This document shows positions 23,161 through 35,892 of a DNA stretch of 64,000 bases, one piece after another. Positions within the stretch are counted from its first letter, which is position 1, and each line of letters begins with the position of its first letter. A program made the translations under genes and the position numbers. The DNA is taken from positions 167,455,486 through 167,519,485 of the forward strand of contig NC_090450.1 of NCBI RefSeq assembly GCF_031143425.1. Direction: 5' to 3'. The notes beneath the pieces were generated by a model. The model was not told the origin of the DNA. It made no database searches and saw only the letters and a list, made by a program, of their open reading frames with translations. The DNA is from Pleurodeles waltl (lineage: Eukaryota > Chordata > Amphibia > Caudata > Salamandridae).

Positions 23161-25080
23161 AATCATGCAGTTCACCCCAATCCACCCTACTCAAATCTGC
23201 CCCACTACTATCCACCGTAACCCAACCCTCTTTACCACACACCAATCCACTCCACCCCAATGCAGTCCACTTCAACCCAACGCACTTCAATACTCCTAAC
23301 CCACCCCAATCCAGTTTGCCCCTCTGATCAAAAATAATCTTCACCACTCCAAAATAAACTGTCCCACTCCAATCCAAAACTATATGTCACACTCCAATCC
23401 AATCCACCTCACCCAATCCAATCCACCCCACTCAATCCCAATTTATCCCACTCCAATCCACCCACTCCCATCCAATCAATCTCACACCAAACAAATCCAC
23501 CCCACTCTAATCCACCCTAATACAATCTGCCCCACTCCAATCCAAAAATCCAAAACACTCTGCCCACTCCAAATCAAAACAACCTGTCCTACTCCAATCT
23601 GGCTCATTCCAAACCAAAACAATCTGCCCTCTCCATTCCAAAACAATCTGCCCCACTCCAATCCAAAACAATCTTCCCCACCTTAAACCAAAACAACCTG
23701 AACCACTTCAATCCATTTCCACCTGACCCACTCCAATCTGTCACACTTTAATCGAAAACAACATGCCCCATTTTAACCTGCCCCACTACAATCCCAAACA
23801 ACCCACTCCAATCTAAAACAGTCTTCCACACTCCAACCCAATCCACCTTGCCTCACTCCAATCGAATCTACTCCATCCCAATTCATTGCTCTCAATCCAC
23901 CACAATAAACTCCAATCCAATACACCTCACTCAAATCCACCACACCCCAATCCACTCCAGTCCTGTCCACCCCACCCACTCGAGTCCACCCCACTACAGT
24001 CCAAACCAACCCATCCTACTCCAATCCAACCCACCCCAGCCCACTCCAATCCAACCCACCCCACTCCAATTATCCCACTCACTCCAGTCACCCCAACCCA
24101 GTCCAATCCAACCCACCCTACTCCAGTCAAACCCTCCCCACTCCAACCCACCACTCTCCAATCCTTAATCTACCCAACTTCAATATAGTACACCACTTTC
24201 CAATCAATCTACCCCACACCATTCCAATCCACGCTACATCAATCCAATCCACTCCAAGCCACCCTAATCCAGAACAATCCACTACAATCCACTCCATTCC
24301 ATTCTAACCCAACCCAGTCCAATCCACCTCACTGGTATTCAATCCACCCCAATCAGTCCAATCCACCTCACTCCACTCCACCCCAGTCCCATACATCAAG
24401 TTCAATTCCACCTGTTGCAGTACAATACACTCCATGCCAATCCATTCTACCTCACCTCAATGCAATCCACCCCTGTCCAATCCATCCAAGTCCAGTCCAC
24501 CATACCCTGCCCCACCCCAATCCAATCCTCCTCACCCAATCCAATGCACCTGCTCCCATCCACTCCACCCCAATTTACCACCCTATTTCGATCCACTTCC
24601 CTCCAATCCACCTCACTCTACACCAATCTACCACACTCCAACCCAATCCACTCCACTCCACCCTACTACAATCCACCCCAGCCCAATACAATCCACCCCA
24701 TCCCATCCCACTGTGCTCCAATCCACCCCACCTCCATGTAATCCACGCCACTCCAATCCAATCCACTATAATCCAATGTACCCCTCCCGAATCCAATCCA
24801 TCCCACCTCAGTCCAATCCACACCACCCCACCCCAGCCAAATCACTCCAGTCCAAAACACCCACCCAATCCAATCAAAACCACCCCACTTAAATCCACAC
24901 CAATCCCATCACCTCACCTAATTGCAATCCACCCCAAACATATCTACCCTACTCCACTAAAGCTACCACAATCCAATCCACCCCATTCTACTCCAATCCA
25001 GTCCACCACACTGCCGTAATCCACTCCAACCCACTCCACCCTATTCCACCCCACTCCACTCCACTCTATGAAACTCTCTG
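23161..25080 (+). repeat. Degenerate pentanucleotide satellite (CCAAT/CCACC/CCACT type)
   Basis: About 1.9 kb made of 5-bp units such as TCCAA, TCCAC, CCCAC and ACTCC in irregular order. G is very rare on the plus strand throughout, giving a strong strand asymmetry. The array fades into related sequence up to about 25205. Open frames on both strands (Pro/Ser/Asn/Thr-rich on plus, Gly/Trp/Val-rich on minus) come from the missing stop triplets in such a repeat and are not genes. Confidence 0.92.
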
Positions 25081-25205
25081 CCATTGAATCCTATCCTCCT
25101 CTACTGAACTCTACAACACTCTAATCCTCCAAATCCACTCTACAGCATTCAGACAAATCCACTCTGATACTTTGCTTCCCCCCTCCACTCTGACACTTCA
25201 CGCCA

Positions 25206-26689
25206 CTAACTTTTAGCCATTCTGAACAGGAGCCACACTAGTGTACAACATGGCAAAACAAAGCCAATAGCTCTTGTATAGGTGAGACCTATTGGATTTA
25301 CCAATGCTTGTCATCGTTTTCTTCCTCCTTTGCTCCCAGTGTGTGCTTTTCTCTCTCTTGCTTGAGGTTAATCTCTGAAGAAGAAAAATATTTGCTAGCC
25401 CCCAAACCTGAGTATCCATGGGCCTCCGAGCAACCATTGGCTCAAATTAAGCTCTTGGGGTGGTAACAAATCAACTGCATGTGACAACAATTGTAGTTTC
25501 AAAGCACAGATACACTACTTTGTAACTCACAAGAGGGAGTGGAACCTCCTTTATACCTTTTCTAGCTGTATTTGAGAAAGGGTTGTAAAAGTCTTTCTGT
25601 AAGTTAAAAAGACTTTTCTAACTTGCACAAGGACTTTAGTAATTTTAAAAAGTACCTTGCAGCTGCAAATAATGTCTTTTAGCACATTGCTGGCATTGCA
25701 ATTTCAAAACATCTTTTGTATAATAGGTCTACAGGTTAAGGATATATGAAAACGCTTTAGTGAAGAAGAGGGCATTTTACCCATTGATCATGGAAATAAC
25801 TGAAAAAGAAGTCAGATTTAATTTTATATTTCCATTTTGCCTTCCACTTCATGTGGTCACAGAAAATTGCCACATTATGGAGAAGAAGCAGGAACTGACA
25901 AAAAACCTCTCTGAAGAATCAGCAGAAACCAACATAGCTCCCGGACCAAAACCAGAACACAATTCATTGGGATGGATGAGACAATAGTAGCACTTTAAGG
26001 GGGGAGGAAGACAAACTGTGGTGACTCATGGCGATGGAAAAGGATGAGAGGAGAAATATCTTTAGATGTCTTAAACATTTATTACTTTGCAGACTGAGCC
26101 CTGCAAACAGTGGCGTGCAACTACTGACAATTAAGTGGAGGGAAATTGATGACACAGTTGCACAACAATTAAATTAGGGCTGTAGAAAGACTGTCAGGGA
26201 CCACAGAATGACCCAATAAGACACACATGTGTGGAGACTGGGCCTTACTCAAGCGCTATGTTGGTTATCATGCTTATTATAATTATTGGGGGCTGAAGGG
26301 TATTGTTTCTTTGCTATTGGGCAGGGACAAATTTGCATATGAGTAAAGTAGAAAGTTCATGTAGAGGATGATGGGTGGTTATCCCCACCTAAAGACCAAA
26401 ATGTCCCTGCCATATGATCACAGGTACATAGCCTACTAGCAACAGAAAAGGTAAAGAATGTTTTCCTGCAGGCGACACACTTGAAGAAGTAGACGTAGAA
26501 TACTTCTTGTCCAAGGACTATTCGACACAAGTTTATGCCACTGTGCCAACTAAAATATGCAGAGTAGTAATCATCTTGTGGGGCACAATAGGATTCATTA
26601 TCATAGGAACCCTTACTGATAGATGTTTATGAGTAGTGTTGTAAATGAGCATCTTGTATGTGGCTTACAAACCATATTTTTGCCTTTGT
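25206..26689. other. Unannotated sequence
   Basis: No gene recognised. An open frame at 25760-25987 (plus) has no familiar motif. Confidence 0.35.
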
Positions 26690-26968
26690 TGTTCTTTTTC
26701 TGGCTGTTGAACTCTGTGCACTTTAATCTTGCTAACCAGTACTAAACTATCTGTCTTCCCCCTTTCAACCTAATGAAACTGGCGTACCCTTGGTTAGCAT
26801 ATTTAACTTACCTACAAATGCCCAGAATATGGTACAAAAGTGTACCCTTGGCTAGTAAGTTAAATGTAACAAGTGGACTGTAGGCCTACAGGCCCACCAG
26901 GTGTATCCTGGCAGTATATTTTAAAACCTCAAATTTGACCTGTCAAAATAACCTCTTTTAAAGACCTA

Positions 26969-27123
26969 GGCACATATTTATACTCTTTTTGCACCATATT
27001 TGTGTCATTTTTTACGCAAAAGTGACACAAACTTGCAAAATACAATTGTATTTTGTAAGTTTGCGCCGTTTTTGCATAAAAAAACATCACAAATGTGGCG
27101 CTAAAAAAGTATAAATATGGGTC
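26969..27123. mobile_element. Palindromic Harbinger-type MITE, CTA target duplication
   Basis: 155 bp. Left end GGCACATATTTATACT; the right end is the complement of GACCCATATTTATACT. It is flanked by CTA on both sides (26966-26968, 27124-27126). The halves pair through TTTGTGTCA, ACGCAAAA and ACAAACTTGCAAAATACAAT. The CATATTTATACT terminus is the same as that of Harbinger element B, so it may be mobilised by the same transposase family. Confidence 0.75.
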
Positions 27124-27224
27124 CTAATCCTTCCTTTTAAACATTAATAAGTCACCCCTAAATATGCCTTACAGCTTATAGGGACGGGTGCATTAAATTT
27201 AAAAGTAGGACATCTAAACATTTA

Positions 27225-27414
27225 GGGGGTTATTCTAACTTTGGAGGAGGTGTTAATCCGTCCCAAAAGTGACGGAAAAGTGACGGATTTACCACCAGCC
27301 GTATTACGAGTCCATTATATCCTATGGAACTCGTAATACGGCTGGTGGTATATCCGTCACTTTACCGTCACTTTTGGGACGGATTAACACTCCTCCAAAG
27401 TTAGAATAACCCCC
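27225..27414. mobile_element. Near-perfect hairpin MITE, TTA target duplication
   Basis: 190 bp. The ends GGGGGTTATTCTAACTTTGG and its complement pair, and the arms continue almost unbroken (TTAATCCGTCCCAAAAGTGA, CCGTATTACGAGT) to a short loop around 27318. Flanked by TTA on both sides (27222-27224, 27415-27417), the classic Harbinger-type target. Confidence 0.85.
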
Positions 27415-27700
27415 TTAATATTGAACATGACCATACAGTGAAAAGGACCTAAATGTTATTTGCTCTGTAGCCAGTGAAGAATCACGATAAATGATTACGT
27501 TTAATAATGTTAAATCTGACCAGCTAACAGCTACAAATTACATTTTCAAACTTTTTAAAATATTAATTACAAGCCCAATTCACTGGTAAAGTCAGATTTG
27601 TAATACATATTTTGGAAAGATACTTTTAGAAAGTTACCTTTTCTTAGTCTAAAGCCTATAGAGGACTGTTTGCACAAGAGTCAATTGTCACCTGGCAGCT

Positions 27701-29181
27701 GATGAGGTGTGAACATTTGATGAGTAGTCAACTTGTGTGAACACTTGAAGAGGTGTGCACTTGTTACCAGGGGTAAGACAAAGGCTTTGGGTGTTGGAAG
27801 TCCGCTGTTCCTCTGGAAGGTTGACCATCTGTGCTGGGCCCAAGAACATATTTATAAGTAAAAACAGGCAACCCAATAACCCCTTGTGATCTTAGATATC
27901 AGTGTGTATTTAGGTAGATTAAAAAAAATATAATTTTTGAGTTTATTTAAGTACTACTTTTAAAAAACTAATGCATGTATAAATATTTAAACATATAGAT
28001 TCAATCAGTTAATCAATTAATGTTTGAGCAGAGAGATTTTGCACAGAAGACTTACATATAAAAGAAATGTTAAATCAGTGAACAAAATAGAGATGTACAA
28101 TAAACAAAACTAGGGTACATTCACTTGCAACTATCATACACTAGTTATACATAGTGGGAAGAAATGTGAGCAAGTTGAAATCACATACTTGTGCATGATC
28201 CTCCACTCTTACTAGGAGAAGATTCATGGGATTCAGTCTGTTGGCTTCAAATTCAATCACACCATTTGTTTCAATTGGAGCAAGAAGTGGGAAAACACTA
28301 TGAGACTTCAGTCTAAATTACAGCAAATAAGTAAAATATTCCACAGGACTGCATTGTATAGAGAGTAAATAGTTGACCCTAATACCAATAAACCATAGGA
28401 CAACACAGGTCATTTTGTTGATTGTATGAAGCAAATCAGTTACCGAAGGCAAAAATGTCCAGTGATTTTAAAAAGGAATTCAATTCCTATTTAGCCTTCA
28501 GGACAACAACCTTGATAGTTAGGACCATAGGTATTCAGCTTTTGATAAATGATTGAACTTGTGAGCTGCTACGGCTGAAGCTTGGGAGTTCGGCTATCAG
28601 TTGAAACTAATTTGCCCCACACAAACAACAAAGTGATGTTTCATCCTATAGTGTACAGAATAAAGTATATCTTGCAGCCCGGCCATGCCCTGCTTATGAC
28701 CTCACATATTACACCACTCATGACACATTAAATGACATACTTGACAAAATCCATGATGCATCGTTAATGATTTCACTAGAGATATAAAATCATTTTGACA
28801 CAATCTTATAGAGTTAGTGAACTTGAAGCAATGCAACATGCTACACTGGAGGCCAATTTTTTATTAATCTTAATTGGATTTTCCTGTCAAACAATTCACA
28901 TTGGCATCAATTTTATGTCAAGTGGGTGAAAGTTACACATTTGCCCGTGAGGCACAATGGACAAACCTCTGTAGTTTAATAAAATACACTACATATGTAC
29001 CTCAGTTACACTACATATGTAACAGCCTACGACCTTCTAGCCATTTGTTACAACACCAGTGTGAGATTAACTATGTGTACGTGGGTGACCACAATATTTG
29101 TACAATATTCAACAATCTATAATGCCTCAAAATCTTCAGTGATGTGCTTGAAATAAACACCCATACCTTATAATGTCCTGA
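27701..29181. other. Unannotated AT-rich sequence
   Basis: No gene. A short segment near 28700 (CTCACATATTACACCACTC) resembles one near 33515, so a weak dispersed repeat may be present. Confidence 0.35.
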
Positions 29182-29790
29182 GTTCCATCAACCTCAGTCC
29201 TTCCTGTAAAACTTTGGGGTCAAGCAGGGCAGGGAAACATTGGGAGACCCAAAACACATTTTCCCATGCACTTTTTTTAGGAAAGCTGAACAACAGTACA
29301 GAAAAAGCAGTTGAAGAGAATTATGCCAAATTTGGTAGAAAAACTAGATCTTTATTCAGAAAGTCTGCTTTGTTTAGATTTGGGGTAAATAGATTTTGAA
29401 AAATGAAGGTTCAAAAGTTATAGATGTCTAGGCATGGCCAGGAAATTTGATTACTGACAGCAACTTGTTTTGCTGATAACTTTGGGCCTCTTCAAAAAAA
29501 TGTCCCTAAAAAAGGTGCATCCACCTCAGCTCAATTCTGGAAAGTTTTGGGGTGATAGATCAAGCAAAGGTCAAGAAAAGGGTGGGTCTCAGATGCAATT
29601 TCCCCATGCAATTTTCCTAGGAAATGTTAGAAAGTACCACAGCCAAAATGGCTGAACAGAATCACACCTACATTGGCAGAAAGTTAGAGCCTTACAGAGA
29701 AAGAGCACTTTTTATGATTTGGCAAATCTGTTCAGTCGTTTTTGAGAAATAAAGATCTAAATTTATAGATATCTGGATGGTGGGATGCAC
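29182..29790 (+). repeat. Diverged two-unit tandem duplication
   Basis: Unit 1 (about 29182-29430) and unit 2 (about 29518-29765) run in parallel: TTTGGGGT, then ATCAAGCA / GTCAAGCA, a TTCCCATGCA / CCCCATGCAATTTT block, TAGGAAA, a NCAAATTTGGTAGAAA / ACATTGGCAGAAA block, and TTATAGATRTCT. Neither unit codes for anything recognisable. Confidence 0.55.
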
Positions 29791-30891
29791 AAGAGTCTTG
29801 TAAGATTTCCACGAGTATGCAACTTCAAACAATGAAGCAATCTGATTGGTGTTGCGGGCTGTCTCACAGGACTGAGAGACTCCCACATGTCCTATGAGAA
29901 CACTTGCTCTAATTGGCTGGCTGCAACATAAGCAGAAATGTTGCTGCCGCCATTAGAGGACTCAGGGACTCAGTTGCTGTGTCCCAAAATGTTTAAATAG
30001 TGAAACTATAAGGGGCCACGTTAGGGATACCTGTATCCCCTTGCCCATGTTTGGGAGGGCCATGAGGGACCCCACCACTGGGTCAAATAAAAAAAAATGT
30101 TTCTGTAGGGTGCCACAATTCCTCAGGATCCAGCATAGCCCTCTGTGCTCCAGAGAGAATTTCATGGGAACACTGGCCAACATGCTGCTTCTCACGAGAC
30201 TCTTGTGAGTGTCCTGTGAGAAAGAGAAAAAAATTAAAAGAAGAAGAACCATTTGCGCCATGGGTTTAGGCAGCTATGAGGGAATTGGGTGCTGCATTGG
30301 GGAATTCTGCACCTAAAGGAAGTTGGGTGCATGGGCTGGCTACATGCCAGGCTCTTTGACCAACCTCACTTTATGCACGACCGCAGCAGCAAATGTATAT
30401 CCATACACAGCCAAAGGCCGCATGACCTACAACCACTGCAAACTCTCAAGCCTACCTTCTTTTGTGATTGGTTGAGAGGTATTTGTTTCTTATTAGGCGT
30501 CTTCTGGAAGTGAAAGGGACCTATGAGTCCCGCAGCACTCAAGCTCCGAGTAGCTGACTGTTGTAGAAACAGAATTTAAATGCCTGCCACTGCTGAATAT
30601 GAGAAGCAAATTCTGGTATCATGGAAATTATCAGAAAAAGCTATGTAAGGGGACAGGGTGAAGGCATCATGAACCCCTAGTAATTACAAGGAGGTATGAG
30701 GCATTAGTAGTGTGATGAAGCAAACTTCAATTTTTCTTTTAAAAAGTTGCACTCCAGTGGAAGTTTGTGGGATACTCTTGCAAGACTCTTGCAGGAGAGT
30801 GAAAAAACAATGGTGAGACCAGTCTCTCCCCATCTCCCCATACTCTACCACCCATGCCGGTTGGCTAGGGATGGGGGTATCAGTGGAGGGG
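29791..30891. other. Unannotated sequence
   Basis: No gene recognised. The last part (about 30800-30890) resembles the tandem units at 32686-32945. Confidence 0.35.
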
Positions 30892-32685
30892 TGTTAGATC
30901 TGTCAGCCTTAGGGTGGTCTTCCCCCAAACCTTTTGCCTGCTTTGCCTCACTTTTGCTGATCTGCTTTTGTTGGCATTAGGACTCTGGGCACTTTAGGTC
31001 TGCTAACCAATGCTAAAATGCATGTGCTCACTACCCTAAAACATAGTTGCATTTGTGTATCTACAATTGGCGTATTGAATTTACGTATAAGTCTCTTGTA
31101 AAGGGTACTATATTAGCCTAGGGCGTGTAAATGAAATGCTTTTGGTGTGTCTGAAGCACTGATTGTGCCCCCCACTTAAGTAACCAATTAAACTTGTGTC
31201 AGACCTGTCACTACAGAGGATGTGTGCAGTTTGACTGCCATGTCGATTTGGCATTTAAAACTCCTTGTCAAGGCTTAGACCCCCCTTTTATTACACAGAT
31301 GTCACACATTAGATAAGCCCTAGATAGCCCACTAGGGAAGGGTGCTGTGTAATTAAAATGCAGAACATATACTTTTACAGGACCCAGTAGTAAAAATCTC
31401 TCAAATTAGTTTTTCCCTACTGTGAGGATTAGCCCTGTCATTGGATAACAATGGGAATTCCTTATTACATTTAATAAAGTGTAACTCCTGATTGAAAAGG
31501 AGTGGACCTTTCATGTTTAGTACCTATGGAATTGTAATGGTAAAGCTGGATTTACTGTTACAATTTTGAAAATGCCACTTTTTGAGAGTTGGCATTGTCC
31601 TCCACATAGCCCTGTGTGCCTGCATCATGTCTTCAATACATGTGTGGGTTGGGGTGACAGCTGGTTTCCTGCATTCCCTCTAGACAGCCTCACACATAGG
31701 AAAGGTAGGTATGACTGAGGGGCCTTCTCCTTGTTGAGGAGCCATCCTGGGCAGGATGGGAGGGAGGCGCTGACACTTACACATGACTTGGCAGTGTCCT
31801 GCTCCCACACAAAGGACTGCCTAACCTTCTGTAGTGAGTCTGGAGCAAGGGCAGGAAGGGAGGACCTCTGAGCTTCTATGCCTCCTGTTCTTCTGAAATC
31901 TCAGGGACACAAAAGACTTTGACCCATCATTATCCACAGAACTTTGGCTTTGCTTGGTGCAATTTTTGTTCTGCCAAATGGTGCCAATCCAGTCCTGGGT
32001 CCTTAGACGTGGGTATAAAGTGCTGCAACTGCCAAATGCATGCATTGTTACCATTCAGAACCGATGTATCCCCATCAGTGCTGCTGCATTGATGCAACAG
32101 GATGTAGCATCACTGTCTGTGGTGCTTGACGATGGCACACCCCTTTCACCGCAAAAGGTTCACAGATGGTGCATCTCTGACTGTGCAGTTCGGAGCCAAT
32201 ACATCGCCTGCAGCAAACGGGATCAATGCAGTTGTAATGCCTCCTCTGCTCCTTCCATCGGGTCTTTGATATCGACATATCCGTCATCCAATGGTACACT
32301 TGCAGTTGGACAAGGTTGGTCCCTCCATCCAACCTGCACTCCATAGTGGTAGGCCTAAACTTTCAGATTTGATCCGGTCAAGCATGACCAGATAGCCCTC
32401 TTGGTGCTTTATGTTTCCAAGCACTATATTTTCAGATATTCTTTAAAAAAATGATATCTTGACTTCTACTTATTGGTAATTTTTAATTTTGGTCATGTTT
32501 TGTTTATCAAATTAAGCTCTAATCAGGTATAGTATCTTTTTGTGTGGTGGTTTCACTGTTTTACTGATTTAAATGTTGCACGAATGCTGCACCCATTGCC
32601 TCCCAAGTTTAGCTTGCCTGCTTTGTGCCAAACTACCAGAGGTTAATTTATGATGTGTATGTGACTTACCCAGTCACCTTGGGGA
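30892..32685 (+). mobile_element. Family C LTR, copy 2
   Basis: Starts TGTTAGATCTGTC and shares the order of segments with the 11492 LTR: TTCCCCCAAACCTTTTGCC, GACTCTGGGCACTTTAG, the CCACTTAAGTAACC block, the exon-like GC-richer middle and the 3' part GTGCCAAACTACCAGAGG. The expected TTACA end is eroded near 32670. No internal retrotransposon genes, so it is a solo or truncated LTR. Confidence 0.6.
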
Positions 32686-32945
32686 GATGTCTCTGCAGAG
32701 AGGGCAGTCCCTCTCCACACCCACCTACTCACACCGGTTATCCCAGGAATCCGCACACCCCACTACACATGCCACTCATACTCCAATGAGGTCTCAGCAG
32801 AGAGGCCAGGCCCTCCTCACAACCTACTACACACACCTGTCACCCTGGGAAGAGCTGTTATTGGAGAGGCCAGTCCCACCCCACCCTCTATGCACATATG
32901 TTGTCCTGGGGAGAGGTGTTAGTGGGGAGGTCACCTACAAGATTA
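32686..32945 (+). repeat. Tandem repeat of about 80 bp units
   Basis: Roughly three degenerate units, each with a GAGGTCTCAGCAGAGAGG-like segment, a C-rich CCCTCCTCACAACC-like segment and a GTCACCCTGGG-like segment. A related unit lies at about 30800-30890 on the other side of the family C LTR. Confidence 0.5.
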
Positions 32946-33009
32946 AAAAAATATAAAAAAGGGGTCTGGGCCTGAGTGTCTTTGGTGGGTTTGCCAATGG
33001 TGGGTTCAT

Positions 33010-33230
33010 GTAAGCAGGTTGTTGGTCATGTGGCCTTTGACTGCACGGTCAGGCATTTGCAGTCTGCGGCTAACTACATGCTGCGCATGGCTCAAAGCCA
33101 TGCATGGTTTGGGGTTGGCATGCAGCAGAGGGCTGGATTCTGTGCCTAGCCAAAGGCCAGGTCCAGCAGCCAAGCCCATGCTATGCATGGCCAAAGGCTG
33201 TGCATAGTGTGTGATTGGCATTAAATATGG
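33010..33230 (+). repeat. Degenerate GC-rich short tandem repeat
   Basis: Repeated variants of CATGGCTCAAAGCCATGCATGG, GCCAAAGGC and GCATGGCCAAAGGCTG occur at roughly 40-60 bp spacing. No coding function recognised. Confidence 0.4.
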
Positions 33231-34035
33231 TATTAAAATATCACCTTAAGTTAAAACACCCCTAGAAATTTACTGAAACAGAACCACAAAGTTTAAAAAG
33301 ACATTTTTCTTAGATATGGTAATACTATCTTACTTTGCAATAACAATACCTTAGAAAGTCACTGAAAAAAACAACATTAAGGGGACGTCATAGTTAAAAC
33401 TTGCCATTTTTAATTAACAAAACCACTGAACTTCACCATTTATTATTATCTCAAGTCACTATAACTTGTGCCCTAAATTAATTATAATATCACCCTTGCA
33501 ATGCACTGACAATTATCTCACATATTACATCACTCATGTTCTATAATACCATTGATAACAACAATGCAATATTTGAAATTAGATTATTGATGATACTTTC
33601 ATTTTAGGGGACAACATTGTAATTCACCTCTGACTAAATAAAGAGGCAATTTGTGACTGAGAAAAAAGATGGATTGACTGTAATCATCAGTGCCTGTAAT
33701 ATCTGGATTATAAGAATCCGACAACTTAACCTTGTTAGTTTGCTACAAACAAATCACTAGTAAGCTGGTTGGGCATTGTTATATATTTTTCCGTTGCATA
33801 TTAAAAATGTGGATAACTTCTTTTACTTTTTTGTTGACTGCCTAATTGCCTACTTGAGGTTGGATAAGAGCAGTCATTTTTAAAGATTAACACACCTTGG
33901 TAAATTCACTGTTATCCTATTGTACCTTTTATATGCTTTGTTTCTGTGACGCAATTTTAAGCAGATACAAATTAAAAATGAGGTTTATGCATAACCACCC
34001 CTGAACCCATTGTCTTGTTTTCCTATTTTAATAAT
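33231..34035. other. Unannotated AT-rich sequence
   Basis: Nothing recognised. Confidence 0.4.
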
Positions 34036-35892
34036 TGTGAGAAAATGTGTTTTGTTTGACCCGGGTGTGAGCCCTGGTCCAGAAACAGCCACAATTCCCA
34101 GCAGGGTGAACCACAAAAAGTCACTACATTAACTTGTGCTTGACCCTGGATAGCTTGGCACAAAAAGCAGTCAGTCTTAACTTAGAGGCAATGTGTAAAG
34201 TGTGTATGCAGCACACAAACATTAATGTAGTGAAAACAAAACACAGGAAAATGCCACAAACCAATTTAGAAAAATGGAGTACATTTTACTAAATTATTTG
34301 ACAACAAAATGATTTAAAAAATCCAATCTGTAGAGTTATGAATTTTTAAAGTTTAAGGTACAAAATACTGCTTAAAAGATAAAAGGACCAATCGTGGACA
34401 TCTGGTCACCTTTTGCACCACAACCAAGGGTCCAGGAGTGTATGGAGACCTCCTGGGGGTTCAGGACTCGCTCAGGCTGGGTCCAGGTGTGGGTTCAAGA
34501 TGGTGGTAGCCTGTTGTGATCCTCTGGCTCTGAACAGGAGGCCAGCCAACTAGCCTTTAGAATCACGTCTGGCAGTTCTGGATGTAAGTGTCTAAGCAAA
34601 GCTCAACAGCAGGGCTGGCCTGTGAGGGTTCAAAGCAGACGCCAGGCAGCAAAGCAGTGCTTCCAGGTTCAGCAGAAGTCTAGCAGAGTGCACAACAGGT
34701 CACAGCAGCAGGCAGTCCTCTGAGAGACCTTCTGCAGGTCCAGTAATGAACTGAAGAGCAGGTCTGAGAGCCATAGTTTTATTCCCTTGCACCCTTCTCC
34801 TATAAGGTGGGAGAAGTTTCCAGAAAGGTTCTTTGAAGTTCTTGGAATCTCCTGCCTCCCCTGCCTGGCTCCAAGTTGGCTACAGTGAAAATACAGGGTA
34901 GTTAAACCTATTGTGCAGAGACAGGGCACAGCCTATTCGGGTGCAAGTGGGGCTGCGCCTAGCTCCGCCCCCATCAAGCCAGTTAATGTCTCTTTGAGGC
35001 TCAGCTAAACCCACTGTTGTGTGACTCTCACAAAGTCTTAACTGTCAGTTACATCCAGTCATGTGGCCTAAGTCAGGCTGCAGACACAAAGAGCTGAGGG
35101 CAGTAAATGCCACCATTTTAAAAGTGCCATTTTCAAACTTGTAATGATAAATGTGACTTTACCATTAAAGAGGGTTTATCATTACATGTTCATAGGTACC
35201 AAACATGGCATATCCGCCTCCTCACATTTAGGAATAACAGCTTATTAAATCCCCAATGTTCTCTTTGGGAAGGGTAGGCCTCACAGTAGTGAAAAACAAA
35301 TTTGGGAGTTTTTCAATACCAGGATATATAAACTTAAAAATTAATGCCCAAATTTTAATTGCACAGCACCCTGCCCTATGGGCTACCTAGTGTCTATGAT
35401 AGCGGTGACATATGTAATAAAAGGGGAGTTTAAGGCTTGGCAATGGATTTAAATGCCAAGTTAACTTGGCAGTGTGACTCTGCATTCATGCTGCATTCAT
35501 GCTGCAACGGCAGATCTGGGACAAGTTTTAGAGGGCTTCGTAGGTGGGTGGCAAATTAAGTGCTGCTTGCTGACTGGTAGAATTAAATTACATCCCCTGG
35601 GTATATTGTATACCACTCATCAAGGGACTCACAAGTAAATTAAATATGTAATTGGGAATAAACCAATTAAATCATGTTTTAGGGAGAGCACACAGACCCT
35701 TCAGCAGTGATTAGCAGTGGTAAAGCACACAGAGTCCTAAGGCCAACAAGAGCAAAAATCCATCAAAAATGTACTAGGAAAAAAGGCAAAATGTTTAAGG
35801 GTGACCCTGTAGAGAGGGCCATTTTCAACATAACCCCCATCCAGCCTAAAGCCAGGGAAGACTAACCAATATCTTGAGGGCCATTTCCAACA
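34036..35892 (-). mobile_element. Family C LTR, copy 3, reverse orientation
   Basis: Read on the minus strand it starts TGTTGGAAATGGCCCTC at 35892 and repeats nearly the same start (TGTTGAAAATGGCCCTC) at 35830. It then follows the family C pattern: GTTGGCCTTAGGACTCTG, TGCTTTACCACTGC, the GGCACTTTTAAAATGG block, and TTGCCTCTAAGTTAAGACTG with TTTTTGTGCCAAGCTA near 34150. The left boundary (TGTGAGAAAATG, 34036) is approximate. No clear target duplication. Confidence 0.6.

Larger units (their letters stand above)
26690..27700 (+). mobile_element. Degraded LTR fragment carrying two MITEs
   Basis: The stretch CTCTGTGCACTTTAATC, then GCTAACCAGTACTAAA, matches the pattern of the family C LTRs near 11590 and 30980 (CTGGGCACTTTAGG, GCTAACCAATGCTAAA). 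The later part has the matching AGAAAGTTACCTTTTC segment. Ends are not preserved. Two palindromic MITEs are inserted, at 26969-27123 and 27225-27414. Confidence 0.5.

Noticed and set aside
23384..24892. Several open frames of 75-152 codons on both strands
   Set aside because: They translate a pentanucleotide satellite; the residues are low-complexity Pro/Ser/Asn/Thr or Gly/Trp/Val and depend only on missing stop triplets.
33019..33221. Overlapping open frames on both strands around 33.1 kb
   Set aside because: They fall on a degenerate short tandem repeat with palindromic GCATGG motifs and have no domain.
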